From Azospirillum canadense (lineage in GTDB: Bacteria; Pseudomonadota; Alphaproteobacteria; Azospirillales; Azospirillaceae), in assembly GCF_025961225.1 (NCBI RefSeq), contig NZ_JAOQNG010000005.1, forward strand, positions 434,001-498,000: a stretch of DNA of 64,000 bases, written 5' to 3'. This document shows, one piece after another, positions 54,913 through 63,854 of the stretch. Both the position numbers and the translations under genes were made by a program. Position 1 is the stretch's first letter; every line of letters begins with the position of its first letter. The notes beneath the pieces are model-generated. The model was not told the origin of the DNA, did not search any database, and saw nothing but the letters and a program-made list of their open reading frames with translations.

Positions 54913-56001
54913 TTAACACCGCGATCTAAATTTGGCACCCTGGCGAGCTACCGCAACGGTGAACAGGATCGCAGCAATAATCTTCCCCCCTCCATATGCG
55001 CAGCATTGATATGTTTGGAAGCAGCAAACGGCACCACATTCAAATCGGCTGCCGTTCCAGGGAGGATAATACGAACTGCAGCCATCTGTATTGCAGGTTT
55101 CGCAATGTTTGCAGCCGTCTATACACACATCGTTAGAACAATGCATGCATGACCAGCATGTTTGCTTACATTCTCCACTTACGCACTCTTCGCATACTTG
55201 GCTACATCCGCGACAAGATCTGTTTTCACATACCTGGCAGTCACCACACATTTCCGCGCACGTTTCTGATTGCTCATCGTAGTACTCGCATTTATCAGGG
55301 CTGCACCAAGGTACGCATCCTTTTGTTGTACATCTCATCCATGGTTCACAACATTCACTGCCGCATGCACGCTTTCCTGATGGACAGCATGTTGATCCTT
55401 GGCAGACGGTTCCTTCCGGGCAGCCCACACATTGGCCGTTTTCACAGTGAGAGCAGGCATCTGAACAGCATGTTCCGCTGCAGCATTCATTGGATTTTGG
55501 GCAACAATTATCGCCGCAGCAAAAATGGGTATCCTGATCACAAACAACTTCATGCCCACAGCATACCTGATTGAGCTCTAAGCATTGTCCTCCACAGCAC
55601 GCATCGCCCCCCATCTGATGGCACTGGACAAAGCAGCCACCACAATTTAAGGCGTCTTTGTTAAAATCAGTACACACCCACGCCGCGTCAATGTTCGAAA
55701 AAAGTCCCGTAAATGGACAAATATTGTCAGTCGTGCATGAACGGCATGTTCCTACACAACGTCTTTTACAGGGGGTCCACACCATCTGAAATCCGAACCC
55801 AAAGGTAATAGTGCACTTGGGATCGCAAAATTTGTTACATTGATCTAGAGTAAGCGCTTGTGAACGTCCTGGGCGAAAAGTTGCAAATATGGTTGACATT
55901 GCGGACAGCGTAAAGACGTAGAACAACCCCGTCAATGCTTTGCGCCGCGAGAGTCCCCCTGCTAATCTAACAGAAATTTCGTCAAAATTTTCTCTTTTCA
56001 T
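54913..56001 (-). CDS. Exported, extremely cysteine-rich protein (63 Cys in 362 aa)
   Basis: It begins MKRENFDEISVRLAGGLSRR. The twin-arginine-like SRRKALTGLFYVFTLSA forms the signal region. The mature part has 63 cysteines by count, many as CC pairs in Cx4-7CC steps (CCGDNCCPKSNECCSGTCCS). This pattern recalls Stig1-like/EGF-like cysteine scaffolds of exported bacterial proteins. A hydrophobic helix near the C-terminus (KIIAAILFTVAVA) may anchor it. The divergent neighbour encodes a MauE-thioredoxin fusion, which could form its disulfides. GC content is clearly below that of the plasmid backbone. Function unknown. Confidence 0.75.
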   Translation of the reverse strand: MKRENFDEISVRLAGGLSRRKALTGLFYVFTLSAMSTIFATFRPGRSQALTLDQCNKFCDPKCTITFGFGFQMVWTPCKRRCVGTCRSCTTDNICPFTGLFSNIDAAWVCTDFNKDALNCGGCFVQCHQMGGDACCGGQCLELNQVCCGHEVVCDQDTHFCCGDNCCPKSNECCSGTCCSDACSHCENGQCVGCPEGTVCQGSTCCPSGKRACGSECCEPWMRCTTKGCVPWCSPDKCEYYDEQSETCAEMCGDCQVCENRSCRGCSQVCEECVSGECKQTCWSCMHCSNDVCIDGCKHCETCNTDGCSSYYPPWNGSRFECGAVCCFQTYQCCAYGGGKIIAAILFTVAVARQGAKFRSRC

Positions 56002-56160
56002 GTATCACACTGCTGATTATGACATCCGTATGTCGGACCCAACCCGCACCATCCCAGAGTCTACTTGTTTCAGCGGTTCTTGTTTGCGATGGTACTTGTC
56101 AGGCGCAGCTTCGTGAAGAGTGAATAGGTGCCTTTTGGCGCGCCAGTTAGGAGATGTACT

Positions 56161-57252
56161 ATGCTCTATATAGTAGACATGATGTGCATATACATGGCTG
56201 GCTTATTCCTATTTTCGGGGGTAAGCAAAAGCTTTCATTTTGAAAGTTTCGCCAGGAGCCTGTCAGATTTCGGGGTTCCCGATCGGGTGCGGAATTGGGC
56301 AGCAGTTACGGTCGTGTCCATCGAACTCATAGCCGCCATATTGATGCTTTACCACGACACTCGATTCTATGGATTCATGGTCGCCATAGCATTTGTCTCC
56401 TCAGTAACATGCGTTTTAATTTACCTTCTTGTCAAGGGGCAGCGACCAAGGTGCCATTGCTTCGGATCAACAAGCATGAAAAGCGTTGGGTGGACTACCG
56501 TTCTCAGAAACACTGCTATAATGGCGACAATCAGCGCCTTAGCTTTTCTTTCTAGTGGCCCTGCCACCCTGCTCCAAGTTGCGCAGCTTGCCTTTACGGA
56601 CAAAATTTTATCTTTTAAGTTTATCGTCTCCTCACTGACGATTATCAACACAGCGCTTCTATTGTTTGTGGCATGGTTATTCACCAACATGCTGGCGCAG
56701 TACGGTCGCGTTGTGCTCAGACTTGAGGCCATTGAAGAGCGCAAACAAAAACCTCGGGAAAACAATGGGAATTTTATCGAACCTCCTACTAAGCCTTCGA
56801 CTCCCACCAAGTTAGGCCTACCACCCGGAACTCCTGCGCCAAACTTCAGCTTGCCCGTCGTAAACGGTGAGTCAGTGGCCTTTTCCAATGAATACAAGAA
56901 AGGAGATATCACAATTCTGATATTTGTCGACCCGCGTTGTGGCCCTTGCGAAGCTTTGATGCCGACTATCCAAAAATGGCAGCAAACTTACGACCCAGCA
57001 CTCAAATTTATCGTCGTTAGCACACAAACTTCCGACAAAGGTGGAGTACAGTTCGGCAAATACAAAGCATTGAAAATTTTAGTTCAAAAAGAGTATGAAG
57101 TGGCCAAAATGTACGAGTGCTATGGAACTCCTGGTGCCGTGGCGGTTGATGATTCTGGATTTTTCGCGACTTGGTTGGCGCCCGGCGCCGAGGCGATTGC
57201 TGGAATGATTGAGGAAATAGCGGCGACTGTGAATAGTCAAAGTGATGGATGA
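56161..57252 (+). CDS. MauE-thioredoxin (MauD/TlpA-like) fusion, membrane thiol oxidoreductase
   Basis: This 363-aa protein starts at ATG 56161 with TTAGGAG upstream. Residues 1-190 contain several membrane helices of the MauE/DoxX type, with the family CxCFG motif (RCHCFGS, C98 and C100). Residues 228-363 form a TlpA/MauD-like thioredoxin with DPRCGPC (active-site C260-G-P-C263). In methylamine dehydrogenase maturation MauE and MauD are separate and form the disulfides of the small subunit; here they are fused. The gene is divergent from the cysteine-rich protein, 159 bases away, implying a dedicated folding pair. Its low-GC codon use suggests transfer. Confidence 0.8.
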   Translation: MLYIVDMMCIYMAGLFLFSGVSKSFHFESFARSLSDFGVPDRVRNWAAVTVVSIELIAAILMLYHDTRFYGFMVAIAFVSSVTCVLIYLLVKGQRPRCHCFGSTSMKSVGWTTVLRNTAIMATISALAFLSSGPATLLQVAQLAFTDKILSFKFIVSSLTIINTALLLFVAWLFTNMLAQYGRVVLRLEAIEERKQKPRENNGNFIEPPTKPSTPTKLGLPPGTPAPNFSLPVVNGESVAFSNEYKKGDITILIFVDPRCGPCEALMPTIQKWQQTYDPALKFIVVSTQTSDKGGVQFGKYKALKILVQKEYEVAKMYECYGTPGAVAVDDSGFFATWLAPGAEAIAGMIEEIAATVNSQSDG

Positions 57253-57521
57253 TAATGTTTTTATTTATCTTTGGGTGCGGATTATTGGGTTATGAATTCC
57301 GAACACAAGCGATCTTCGCACTCACATCTCGCGCGGCGTCCGGCTACACTCATTGCCGCGATCGCGCCACAACTGCTTTTCGATTGGATTTTGTGGTTTG
57401 CAGCGACCGAGCTCTGTCTTGAGCATTGAGGAGGCGTTCCCGCTCAGCTGTAGGTCTGCGGGAGTTCAAGGGAAAGAAGGGTGGCCCTGAGCTGGGCTTT
57501 GCACGATTTGAGCGCTTGAGG

Positions 57522-57863
57522 TCAGGCGTTGATCCAGAAGAAGCCCTCGGTGGCGATGAAGTCGAGCGCCTCGTCGAGCGGCATGATGACCGGCCCGAAG
57601 TCGCCGGGAGCAGCCCAGGCCGTGCTGCGCCACCAGAGCACCTGAACCGCGTCGTCGCGTCCGGTCGGGCGTAGGCGAGCCACCGGCCCGCCGGTGCGGC
57701 GGCTGTAGAGCGTGTAGCCGCGGTTGGCACGCACCACCTCGATCCCGCCACGCGGAAACGCGAAGGCCGCGATGCGCTCGCGCAGCGCGTCACTTTTGGC
57801 GGCCGTCGTGATCTCCTCCACCGGCACGGGTTGCCGTGGCGCCATCCCTCGGAGCGCCTTCAT
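57522..57863 (-). CDS. DUF3024-like small protein, start region altered by an IS
   Basis: This 113-aa frame runs from ATG 57863. The core SDALRERIAAFAFPRGGIEV, then NRGYTLYSRRTGGPVARLRP, and the closing MPLDEALDFIATEGFFWINA resemble small proteins often found next to IS copies in Azospirillum-like genomes. The natural start was probably next to SDALRER. The first 30 residues are likely IS-derived, because the transposase start (57862) overlaps on the other strand. Confidence 0.55.
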   Translation of the reverse strand: MKALRGMAPRQPVPVEEITTAAKSDALRERIAAFAFPRGGIEVVRANRGYTLYSRRTGGPVARLRPTGRDDAVQVLWWRSTAWAAPGDFGPVIMPLDEALDFIATEGFFWINA

Positions 57864-59211
57864 GGTCAACACGGTCCCGCGCCCTTTGGTCCAGTGGCTC
57901 TGGCCCTTTGTGGGTTGCTTTTCCGCTGCGAACTGGCAGCACGTGCAGGTGCTGGTCGCCGGGGCCGTGCTGTGCCCCGGCCGGCGCACCGTCACGGGCG
58001 CGCTGCGCGTCATGGGCCTGGAGCAGGCCAGCGGCTTCGCCGTCTACCACCGCGTGCTGAGCACCGCCCGCTGGTCGGCTCGGCGCGTCGCGCGCGTGCT
58101 GCTGCGCCTGCTCGTCAGCGCTCTGGTGCCGCACGGGCCAGTGGTCATCGCCCTTGATGACACCATCGAGCGCCGCTGGGGCAAACGGATCGCCCTACGC
58201 GGCATCTACCGTGACCCGGTGCGCTCCAGCCACGGCCACTTCGTCAAGGTCAGCGGCCTGCGCTGGCTGTGCGTTATGCTGCTCGCCCCCGTGCCGTGGG
58301 CCGGCGCCGTCTGGGCTCTGCCCTTCCTCAGCGTGCTAGCGCCCTCCGAACGCGCCGCTCAGACCCGCGGACGGCGGCACAAGAAGCTGACCGACTGGGC
58401 GCGCCAAGTGCTGCTGCAAACCGCTCGCTGGCTGCCCGGTCGGACCGTGATCGCCGTGGCCGACAGCGGCTTTTCAGCGATCGAGCTGTTGCGCGCGGTT
58501 GCCGCGTACCTCACCGTGGTCACCCGCCTGCGCCTGGATGCCGGGCTGTATGAGCCGGCGCCGGCGCGCACCGCTCGGACCATGGGGCGACCGCGGGTGA
58601 AGGGGGCGCGGCTGCCCACGCTGCACGAGCGGCTGGCCGATCCGGCGACCGCGTGGCAGCGAGTAACGCTGCAAGGCTGGTACGGCAAGACGGACCGACG
58701 GCTGGACCTCGCCTCGGGCACGGCGCTCTGGCATCACCCCGGCCGCCAAGTGGTGATCCGCTGGGTGCTGGTGCGCGATGGTGAAGGCGAGAAACCGCCG
58801 CAGGCGTTTCTCAGCACCGATTCCACCGCCGATCCGGTGGCGATCCTCGGCTGGTTTGTCCAAAGGTGGCGCGTCGAGGTGACGCTGTCGGAAGTCCGTC
58901 GCCACCTCGGCGTCGAGACACAGCGGCAATGGTCCGACCTCGCGATCCTACGCACCACGCCGGCCCTGCTCGGCCTGTTCTCGCTCGTCACGCTGTGGGC
59001 GGACCGGCTCGCCGCCGACCGCGGTGTTCAGCCGGACGGCGCGCGCTGGTATCGCAAGGCCGAGCCCACCTTCAGCGATGCGCTCGCCCTGGTTCGCCGC
59101 GAGCTGTGGACCGCGCCGACTTTCGCAACGTCCCGGCAGGACCGCGACAACCCCGATATCCCGAACAAGCTCCTGGATCGCCTCATTCACATCGCCTGCC
59201 GACCGCCCTAA
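57862..59211 (+). CDS. IS4-superfamily (IS701-like) DDE transposase
   Basis: This 449-aa protein starts at ATG 57862 (MVNTVPRPLVQWLWPFVGCF). Catalytic blocks: VIALDDTIERRWGKRIALRG (first Asp), VIAVADSGFSAIELL (second Asp) and VQRWRVEVTLSEVRRHLGVE (Glu). The length fits an intact transposase. The shared CATG makes its start codon overlap the oppositely oriented DUF3024-like start. The IS ends were not resolved. Confidence 0.8.
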   Translation: MVNTVPRPLVQWLWPFVGCFSAANWQHVQVLVAGAVLCPGRRTVTGALRVMGLEQASGFAVYHRVLSTARWSARRVARVLLRLLVSALVPHGPVVIALDDTIERRWGKRIALRGIYRDPVRSSHGHFVKVSGLRWLCVMLLAPVPWAGAVWALPFLSVLAPSERAAQTRGRRHKKLTDWARQVLLQTARWLPGRTVIAVADSGFSAIELLRAVAAYLTVVTRLRLDAGLYEPAPARTARTMGRPRVKGARLPTLHERLADPATAWQRVTLQGWYGKTDRRLDLASGTALWHHPGRQVVIRWVLVRDGEGEKPPQAFLSTDSTADPVAILGWFVQRWRVEVTLSEVRRHLGVETQRQWSDLAILRTTPALLGLFSLVTLWADRLAADRGVQPDGARWYRKAEPTFSDALALVRRELWTAPTFATSRQDRDNPDIPNKLLDRLIHIACRPP

Positions 59212-59529
59212 ACGTGCAAAGACCAGCTGAGACGCTTGAGGACAAGTTCGAGGGGCATGCGACGGCGCCCCCCCCCGGTGGCTCCCAGGCGCCGTGATGC
59301 GAGGAATAGAGCTGGATTACGTCATCGCCCTCGCCGGTCAGCCGCAAGTGCACCAGCGGCATCCCGGAGCGTCTGGCGAAAGGCTGTGACCGTTGGCGCG
59401 AAAGCAGATCACCACGCGCCGGCTTGGGCAAAGGAGCAGCGGCGCATGCGTTTGAGCATAGCGGGGTTAGCGAGCATAATACCCTCGTCGGGAGCGAACA
59501 GTTTGGGAAACAGCCCCCAACGTCTGCCG
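59212..59529 (-). other. Spacer with a possible second DUF3024-like fragment
   Basis: On the minus strand, PLVHLRLTGEGDDVIQLYSS followed by HHGAWEPPG resembles the strand-turn-strand of small DUF3024-like proteins. The frame breaks at a run of eight C (near 59270). It may be the damaged partner of the gene at 57522. Nothing else is recognisable. Confidence 0.3.
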
Positions 59530-59937
59530 CTTCACCCAACGCCCACTGCCTCCATTTCGCTGATCCTAGCCACCCTGATAAGCCCTCTCGCCGCGGCGGT
59601 GCTCGGCCGTGCCTGCACCACCTTCACCGAGGTGCTGATCGGCCCTGCCGTCACCAAGGGCGGCAATGTCACCGACGCGAGACTGGCGGTCGGCCTGTCG
59701 TGGCCCTGGACCTCAATCGCCTTGCTGCTGCAACGCGGCCGCTGGTTCTCGCTGCGGGTCTGGGAGGCGCTGCTCAGCGCGCTGACGGGGCTTTTCGCCC
59801 CGCCGGTGTGGCACGTTATCATCAACGACACTGTGGGGCTCATTACGGCATCTGGGGCGAAGCACTACAGGTCCAGCCGATGCCGGGATGTAGGCGTTCA
59901 CTATTGGCGAATCGGAGTTATCCGAAGCACAACATGA
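59530..59937 (+). pseudogene. Degenerate transposase N-terminal fragment (same broad family as the 57862 gene)
   Basis: PLAAAVLGRACTTFTEVLIG, WFSLRVWEALLSALTGLFAP and WHVIINDTVGLITASGAKHY follow the order of the N-terminal half of IS701-like transposases, with IINDT at the first catalytic Asp. The protein then ends in unrelated sequence, so the catalytic core is missing. Confidence 0.45.
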
Positions 59938-60674
59938 GGGTCTTCGGCCAAAGTGGCAAAGCCACCTAGGTCTCGTGGTCCCGGATTAGTAAGATGGATC
60001 CGTAAGCCTTTAACTAGAATTGCCGGGGAGAGAGACGGAACACTCCAGACAACATTGAACCCCGTTGGCGGCCCCATCGGTATGCTCGCGTCGTATCCGA
60101 AGACGGCTGTCTGGTCGTATGGCGTAAAACCGGCTGCTCCCTGGTTTGTAAAGCTTTGTGCCCACGCAACATTGTTATTGATTGGCCCCGGGAATTGGGT
60201 CACTCCCTCGCTGGGATGAAAGTGAGCGTAATTCGTGTGTGTGAAAGCGTTGGGACGAGGGACTTTGGGATCTTCGGGACCGAAGACGGAATCGGCGAGC
60301 GCGTTCGGGATAGGCAGAACGGGTTGTATGATGTTGATCAGAAAGCCCTGCCAAGAGGCTGCTCCCGTGTTTCGTATTATTAAGTCCATTGAGGTTCGGA
60401 AGTCGACGATTCCAAAGAGTCTGATGAAGCGAATGTCGACCCAAGGCTCAAAAATTCCAGCATCTACAACAAGGACGGATGCATTACCGCCGTTCACGAC
60501 ACGGTTTATATGGGAAAATGTGACGTCAGTCGGCGTTTGAGCGATCCACCCGGGAAACCCGAGATTTGACAGATTTGTCAGATGGGTGAATTCCAGAGAC
60601 CGGGCGAAAACGGGATGTCCCGCGCACACAAACAGGATGTGTCCCAGGATGATCAATGTTGATAACTTCTTCAT
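59901..60674 (-). CDS. Exported protein of unknown function (257 aa)
   Basis: The start at 60674 (MKKLSTLIILGHILFVCAGH) is supported by TTGGAGGG upstream. The signal peptide probably ends at FAR. The mature part is beta-rich with Asn/Pro (TNLSNLGFPGWIAQTPTDVT, then HTNYAHFHPSEGVTQFPG), like carbohydrate-binding or PEP-CTERM-type exported proteins, but lacks a C-terminal sorting motif. GC content is low. The 3' end overlaps the transposase fragment on the other strand by 37 bases. Confidence 0.65.
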   Translation of the reverse strand: MKKLSTLIILGHILFVCAGHPVFARSLEFTHLTNLSNLGFPGWIAQTPTDVTFSHINRVVNGGNASVLVVDAGIFEPWVDIRFIRLFGIVDFRTSMDLIIRNTGAASWQGFLINIIQPVLPIPNALADSVFGPEDPKVPRPNAFTHTNYAHFHPSEGVTQFPGPINNNVAWAQSFTNQGAAGFTPYDQTAVFGYDASIPMGPPTGFNVVWSVPSLSPAILVKGLRIHLTNPGPRDLGGFATLAEDPHVVLRITPIRQ

Positions 60675-60943
60675 CCGGCCCTCCAAAAAAAGCATCACCA
60701 TTTGTGTCCGCCAGAACCGCATCGATCAGCGCCAGGGCACCGCGGTCGTCGATACCCCAAGCGTCACGTGATCGCTGAGCCACACCCCACTTGGCAAGCC
60801 CCCCATCCGCGCTATCGCACCGCCCTCCGAAGGTCGTGAATCACGACTTTCAACAGGCGATCGAACTCTAACGATGAAGTATCGGACCTAACAGTCATCT
60901 AGCTCCAATAGAATGGTAACAGCTTGGTGACAATGAACGGGAG

Positions 60944-61117
60944 TTACTCATTCGCATCAGCACGGAAAAAGTACTTTTTGGTAACGTCAGTCTTCCTTCC
61001 GATGTACGAATATATGACGTTCACAATGTTCGGAACACTGCTCAGCCACAACGGCGGCACCTCCACCTCGGTCAGCAAGTAGTCCTCCGCCGGCCGATCG
61101 ATTTCTATGCTGTCCAT
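60944..61117 (-). CDS. Possible 57-aa protein or gene fragment
   Basis: From ATG 61117: MDSIEIDRPAEDYLLTEVEV, PPLWLSSVPNIVNVIYSYIG, then a basic-acidic tail ending RADANE. The composition is that of a real protein, but there is no good ribosome site. It may be the remains of a longer gene. Confidence 0.35.
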   Translation of the reverse strand: MDSIEIDRPAEDYLLTEVEVPPLWLSSVPNIVNVIYSYIGRKTDVTKKYFFRADANE

Positions 61118-61730
61118 TGAGGCTGCGGCGCCAGCTGTGGCCTACTGTGGTTGTGCTGCCTGCTGTGGCGTCCGCGGTAGACGCAGTACAAAGACACAGT
61201 ATTCCAATAATGGAAGTTTATTGTTAGACCGTGCGATCCCGTTATCAAGTGGTACTAAGCACGTATCACGTCCGTATACACCGGTTCTGCCGATTTCGCA
61301 TAGATCACGAAGATGCATCTATCTTTTTGAGCGGGCTGGCTGCCGGCGATTGCGAGCGATTAGCAATCGACTTTGTCGCTGTAGGCCGTTTTAAATATAG
61401 CTACACAGAAATGACGGTTGCTGGATCGCGGATATCAAATATCATTATTCGACATAGGCTCTCCATCTATAACTCCGTCCGTAATGGGCCGTTGGGCGTC
61501 AAGTCCCCGGATGGATCACGCCGCCGATTTCATGCTTCCGCCCGTGGTCGGCCCGCCGGCCGCCAGACCATGAGATCACAGGGAACCCGCGAGCCGATCT
61601 CACAAAGCGTAATCCCCGCCGACAAAGCAGGTTCATCTGGAGTTACCCGGCCTCATCAGATCCCGCGTCCCGGCGACGGGACCTCGGGCGGCTGGGCTGG
61701 TGAGCGGCCCGGCCGGAAACGGTTCGGTTA
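61118..61730. other. About 600 bases without a supported gene
   Basis: Several ORFs exist, but their compositions are not convincing and no ribosome sites precede them. This is probably decayed sequence between IS remains. Confidence 0.45.
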
Positions 61731-62320
61731 TTATGCGGCGGCAGTCTCCTTCCCGAAACGGAGGTAGGTGCCGTCCACCCACAGACGATGCAGACCACAG
61801 GCGAGCTTGCGCGGCAGGGCGACCTTTGCGCGCATCACGCCGCGGCGGTTGGCTACCTCCAGCGCCCAGCGTTTCAGGGTGGAGAATCTCTTGGTCCGGG
61901 TCAGCATCACCTGGCCCGCCTCACAAAGAGCAGCTCGCACCAGGGCATCGTCGGTTTTGCTGATGGCGCCGGTGACATCAGTCTCGCCCGACTGGTACGT
62001 CATCGGCGTTAGGCCGAAATGCGGCCCCACCGCTTTGGACGAGGCGAAACGGGCTGGGTCGTCGATCACCGACGTGACGGTCAAGGCAACCACAGCGCCG
62101 ACCCCCGGCACCGTCATCAGCCGTCGGCAGACCGCGTCCTCGCGGACGATCGCCAGCAGGCGCCGATGAAACCGCATGAACTCGCTGTGCAGGTTCGCTC
62201 GCGCCGTCAGCACGGCGCCGCTCACCGCCTCCGGCTCCAGCGGAGCCCGCTCCTTTGCCCGCAGTCCTCCTCGATCACCAGTCGCCCGATTTGTGAGCCA
62301 ACGCCCTGCCAATGTCCTGA
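61731..62320 (-). pseudogene. IS110-family transposase C-terminal fragment
   Basis: The C-terminal IS116/IS110/IS902 domain is clear: RLMTVPGVGAVVALTVTSVI, KAVGPHFGLTPMTYQSGETD and RAKVALPRKLACGLHRLWVD. It ends at TAA 61731-61733. The N-terminal DEDD catalytic half is missing: upstream sequence in the same frame is unrelated. Confidence 0.8.
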
Positions 62321-62843
62321 AGGGGACAACGAGGCTGCGGCTATCGTCCCCAACGAGCAAACGCCCCTCTCCCGGCCGCCTGCTTTGCTCCCATCTCACC
62401 CTCACGGTCGCTTCAGGCGGCCCGCATCGTCCATCGCGGTGCCAAGGCGACGATCGCCGCCCGGTGCCCGGCGTCCTGCCACGGCGCCCCGTCGCCGGGC
62501 TTGGCCACCACCCTCCGGGCCGCATCGACCACGACCAGACCGCCCGCCGCGCCCCCCGGTCCCGTCGCTAGGTCGCCTGACTCACGCAGCGCGCCCGCCG
62601 CGGCCCCAGCATGGCCACCGCCAAGCTGCCCACCTGCGGGGCCCCGGACCGTCGCGCCGCGGCCTGACGCCCGGTCCTTGGCGACCAGATCGGCTGCGAC
62701 CTGCGCCGGCGGCAACGCCTCGGCCGCCACCGCCGCCTTGCGCACGACCCCCGGTCCGTCCCCGCCTCCGGCACCGGCCGCCACCGGCCCCGCGTGTTCC
62801 GTCCGCCCGCGACGGCGACGCGCGCCACTCCACCAACCGCTGC
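62321..62843. other. About 520 bases without a supported gene
   Basis: GC-rich sequence following the IS110 fragment. ORFs on both strands are Ala/Gly/Arg/Pro-rich and look like shadows. I see no repeat or promoter. Confidence 0.4.
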
Positions 62844-63260
62844 TCAGATAGACGCTTGTGACCGGCTGGCAAAAAGCGCCTTCCAGTCGTCCAGGCTGAT
62901 GGACACGGCGTCGTCGGCCCCCTTCGGCCGATGCCACCAGCCTCCGGTCTGCTGCGACAGTGCGATCAACTGCCCAACTTCACCTTGCGACACCTCACTC
63001 ACCCCGTAGTCACGCGGCCCGCCTTGGACCATGCTCCACAGATCGTATTCCATGCCACTGAGCCAACCAGCGCACCAGCAGTCCTCGCTGATCTCTTCCA
63101 TGAGGTGGCGGAGGCCGGACTTGGCGTGCTTGGCGAGTGCCGCGCGCAATTCCGCGTTCTCCGCCTCCAACTTCGCCGCTTCGCGTTCAATCTGCTCCGC
63201 GAGCCGGGCGTGGCCGTGGACGCGAAGTCCTACGGCTATACGGCGGAGAGCGTCGCTCAT
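62844..63260 (-). CDS. Hypothetical protein with N-terminal coiled coil (138 aa)
   Basis: It begins MSDALRRIAVGLRVHGHARL. Residues 18-48 (LAEQIEREAAKLEAENAELR) form a coiled coil. The C-terminal half (CWCAGWLSGMEYDLWSMVQG, then GGWWHRPKG) resembles plasmid or phage-borne ORFans. No function is known. Confidence 0.6.
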   Translation of the reverse strand: MSDALRRIAVGLRVHGHARLAEQIEREAAKLEAENAELRAALAKHAKSGLRHLMEEISEDCWCAGWLSGMEYDLWSMVQGGPRDYGVSEVSQGEVGQLIALSQQTGGWWHRPKGADDAVSISLDDWKALFASRSQASI

Positions 63261-63376
63261 TTATCTTGCTCCTCTTGCTCGTGTCAGGCCTGCTGATCAG
63301 TGGCGCTCAACGTGCCGCACGGATCGAAGATGTCCCTGTGGTGCGCAGCGGTGAGAGACTAATTGACACCAGCCAA

Positions 63377-63788
63377 TCATTGCTTGTTGATCTCCTCCTC
63401 AAGCTGCATTTCCACCTCGTCATGCTCCCAAGTGGTCATTCCGGAGATGCGGGCTTTTGGAGAGCGACGCAGGTACGCCACGAATGTAAACAGGCTCGGA
63501 TACAACATCTTTAATGATTTCAATTGCTCGTTTGAGAATTTTGACGGCAGAGGTTCGTTATAATCGGCTGGATATCTTGCAAATTCGTATATAACGGAAA
63601 GGGCGCTTTCCGGGATGTGCATAAGTTGGTTGTTATCTTCTTGTCGATCAATCGCCGCAGAAACTGATTCGTTGTGTACTGGTGAACCAAAAAAGAATGC
63701 GGCTTGCCCGTGAACGTCCATCTTAAGTACATTAGCAAACCTGACGCGATAATCGTCCTTCAATATCTCTAACACTACTTTGGCAGTT
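63377..63788 (-). pseudogene. Hypothetical gene, 3' part, cut by IS701-family insertion
   Basis: About 136 residues remain, ending MTTWEHDEVEMQLEEEINKQ. AKVVLEILKDDYRVRFANVL begins near 63788, where the sequence changes to GC-rich IS DNA. Low-GC codons are like those of the island genes. The missing 5' part would lie beyond the IS, outside the window. The family is not recognised. Confidence 0.5.
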
Positions 63789-63854
63789 CCCGCGTGAGGA
63801 CGCGAGGTGAGGGCTGTTGTACCGCTCAGGGGGTGACCGGCGCTGGAGGCGATC

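Noticed and set aside
60526..60783. 85-aa minus ORF with a DTNGD calcium-binding-like stretch
   Set aside because: Overlaps the signal-peptide end of the exported protein in another frame; no ribosome site.
61231..61767. 178-aa plus ORF beginning MRSRYQVVLSTYHV
   Set aside because: First part looks protein-like but the rest is unrelated GC-rich sequence running into the IS110 fragment; not supportable as a gene.
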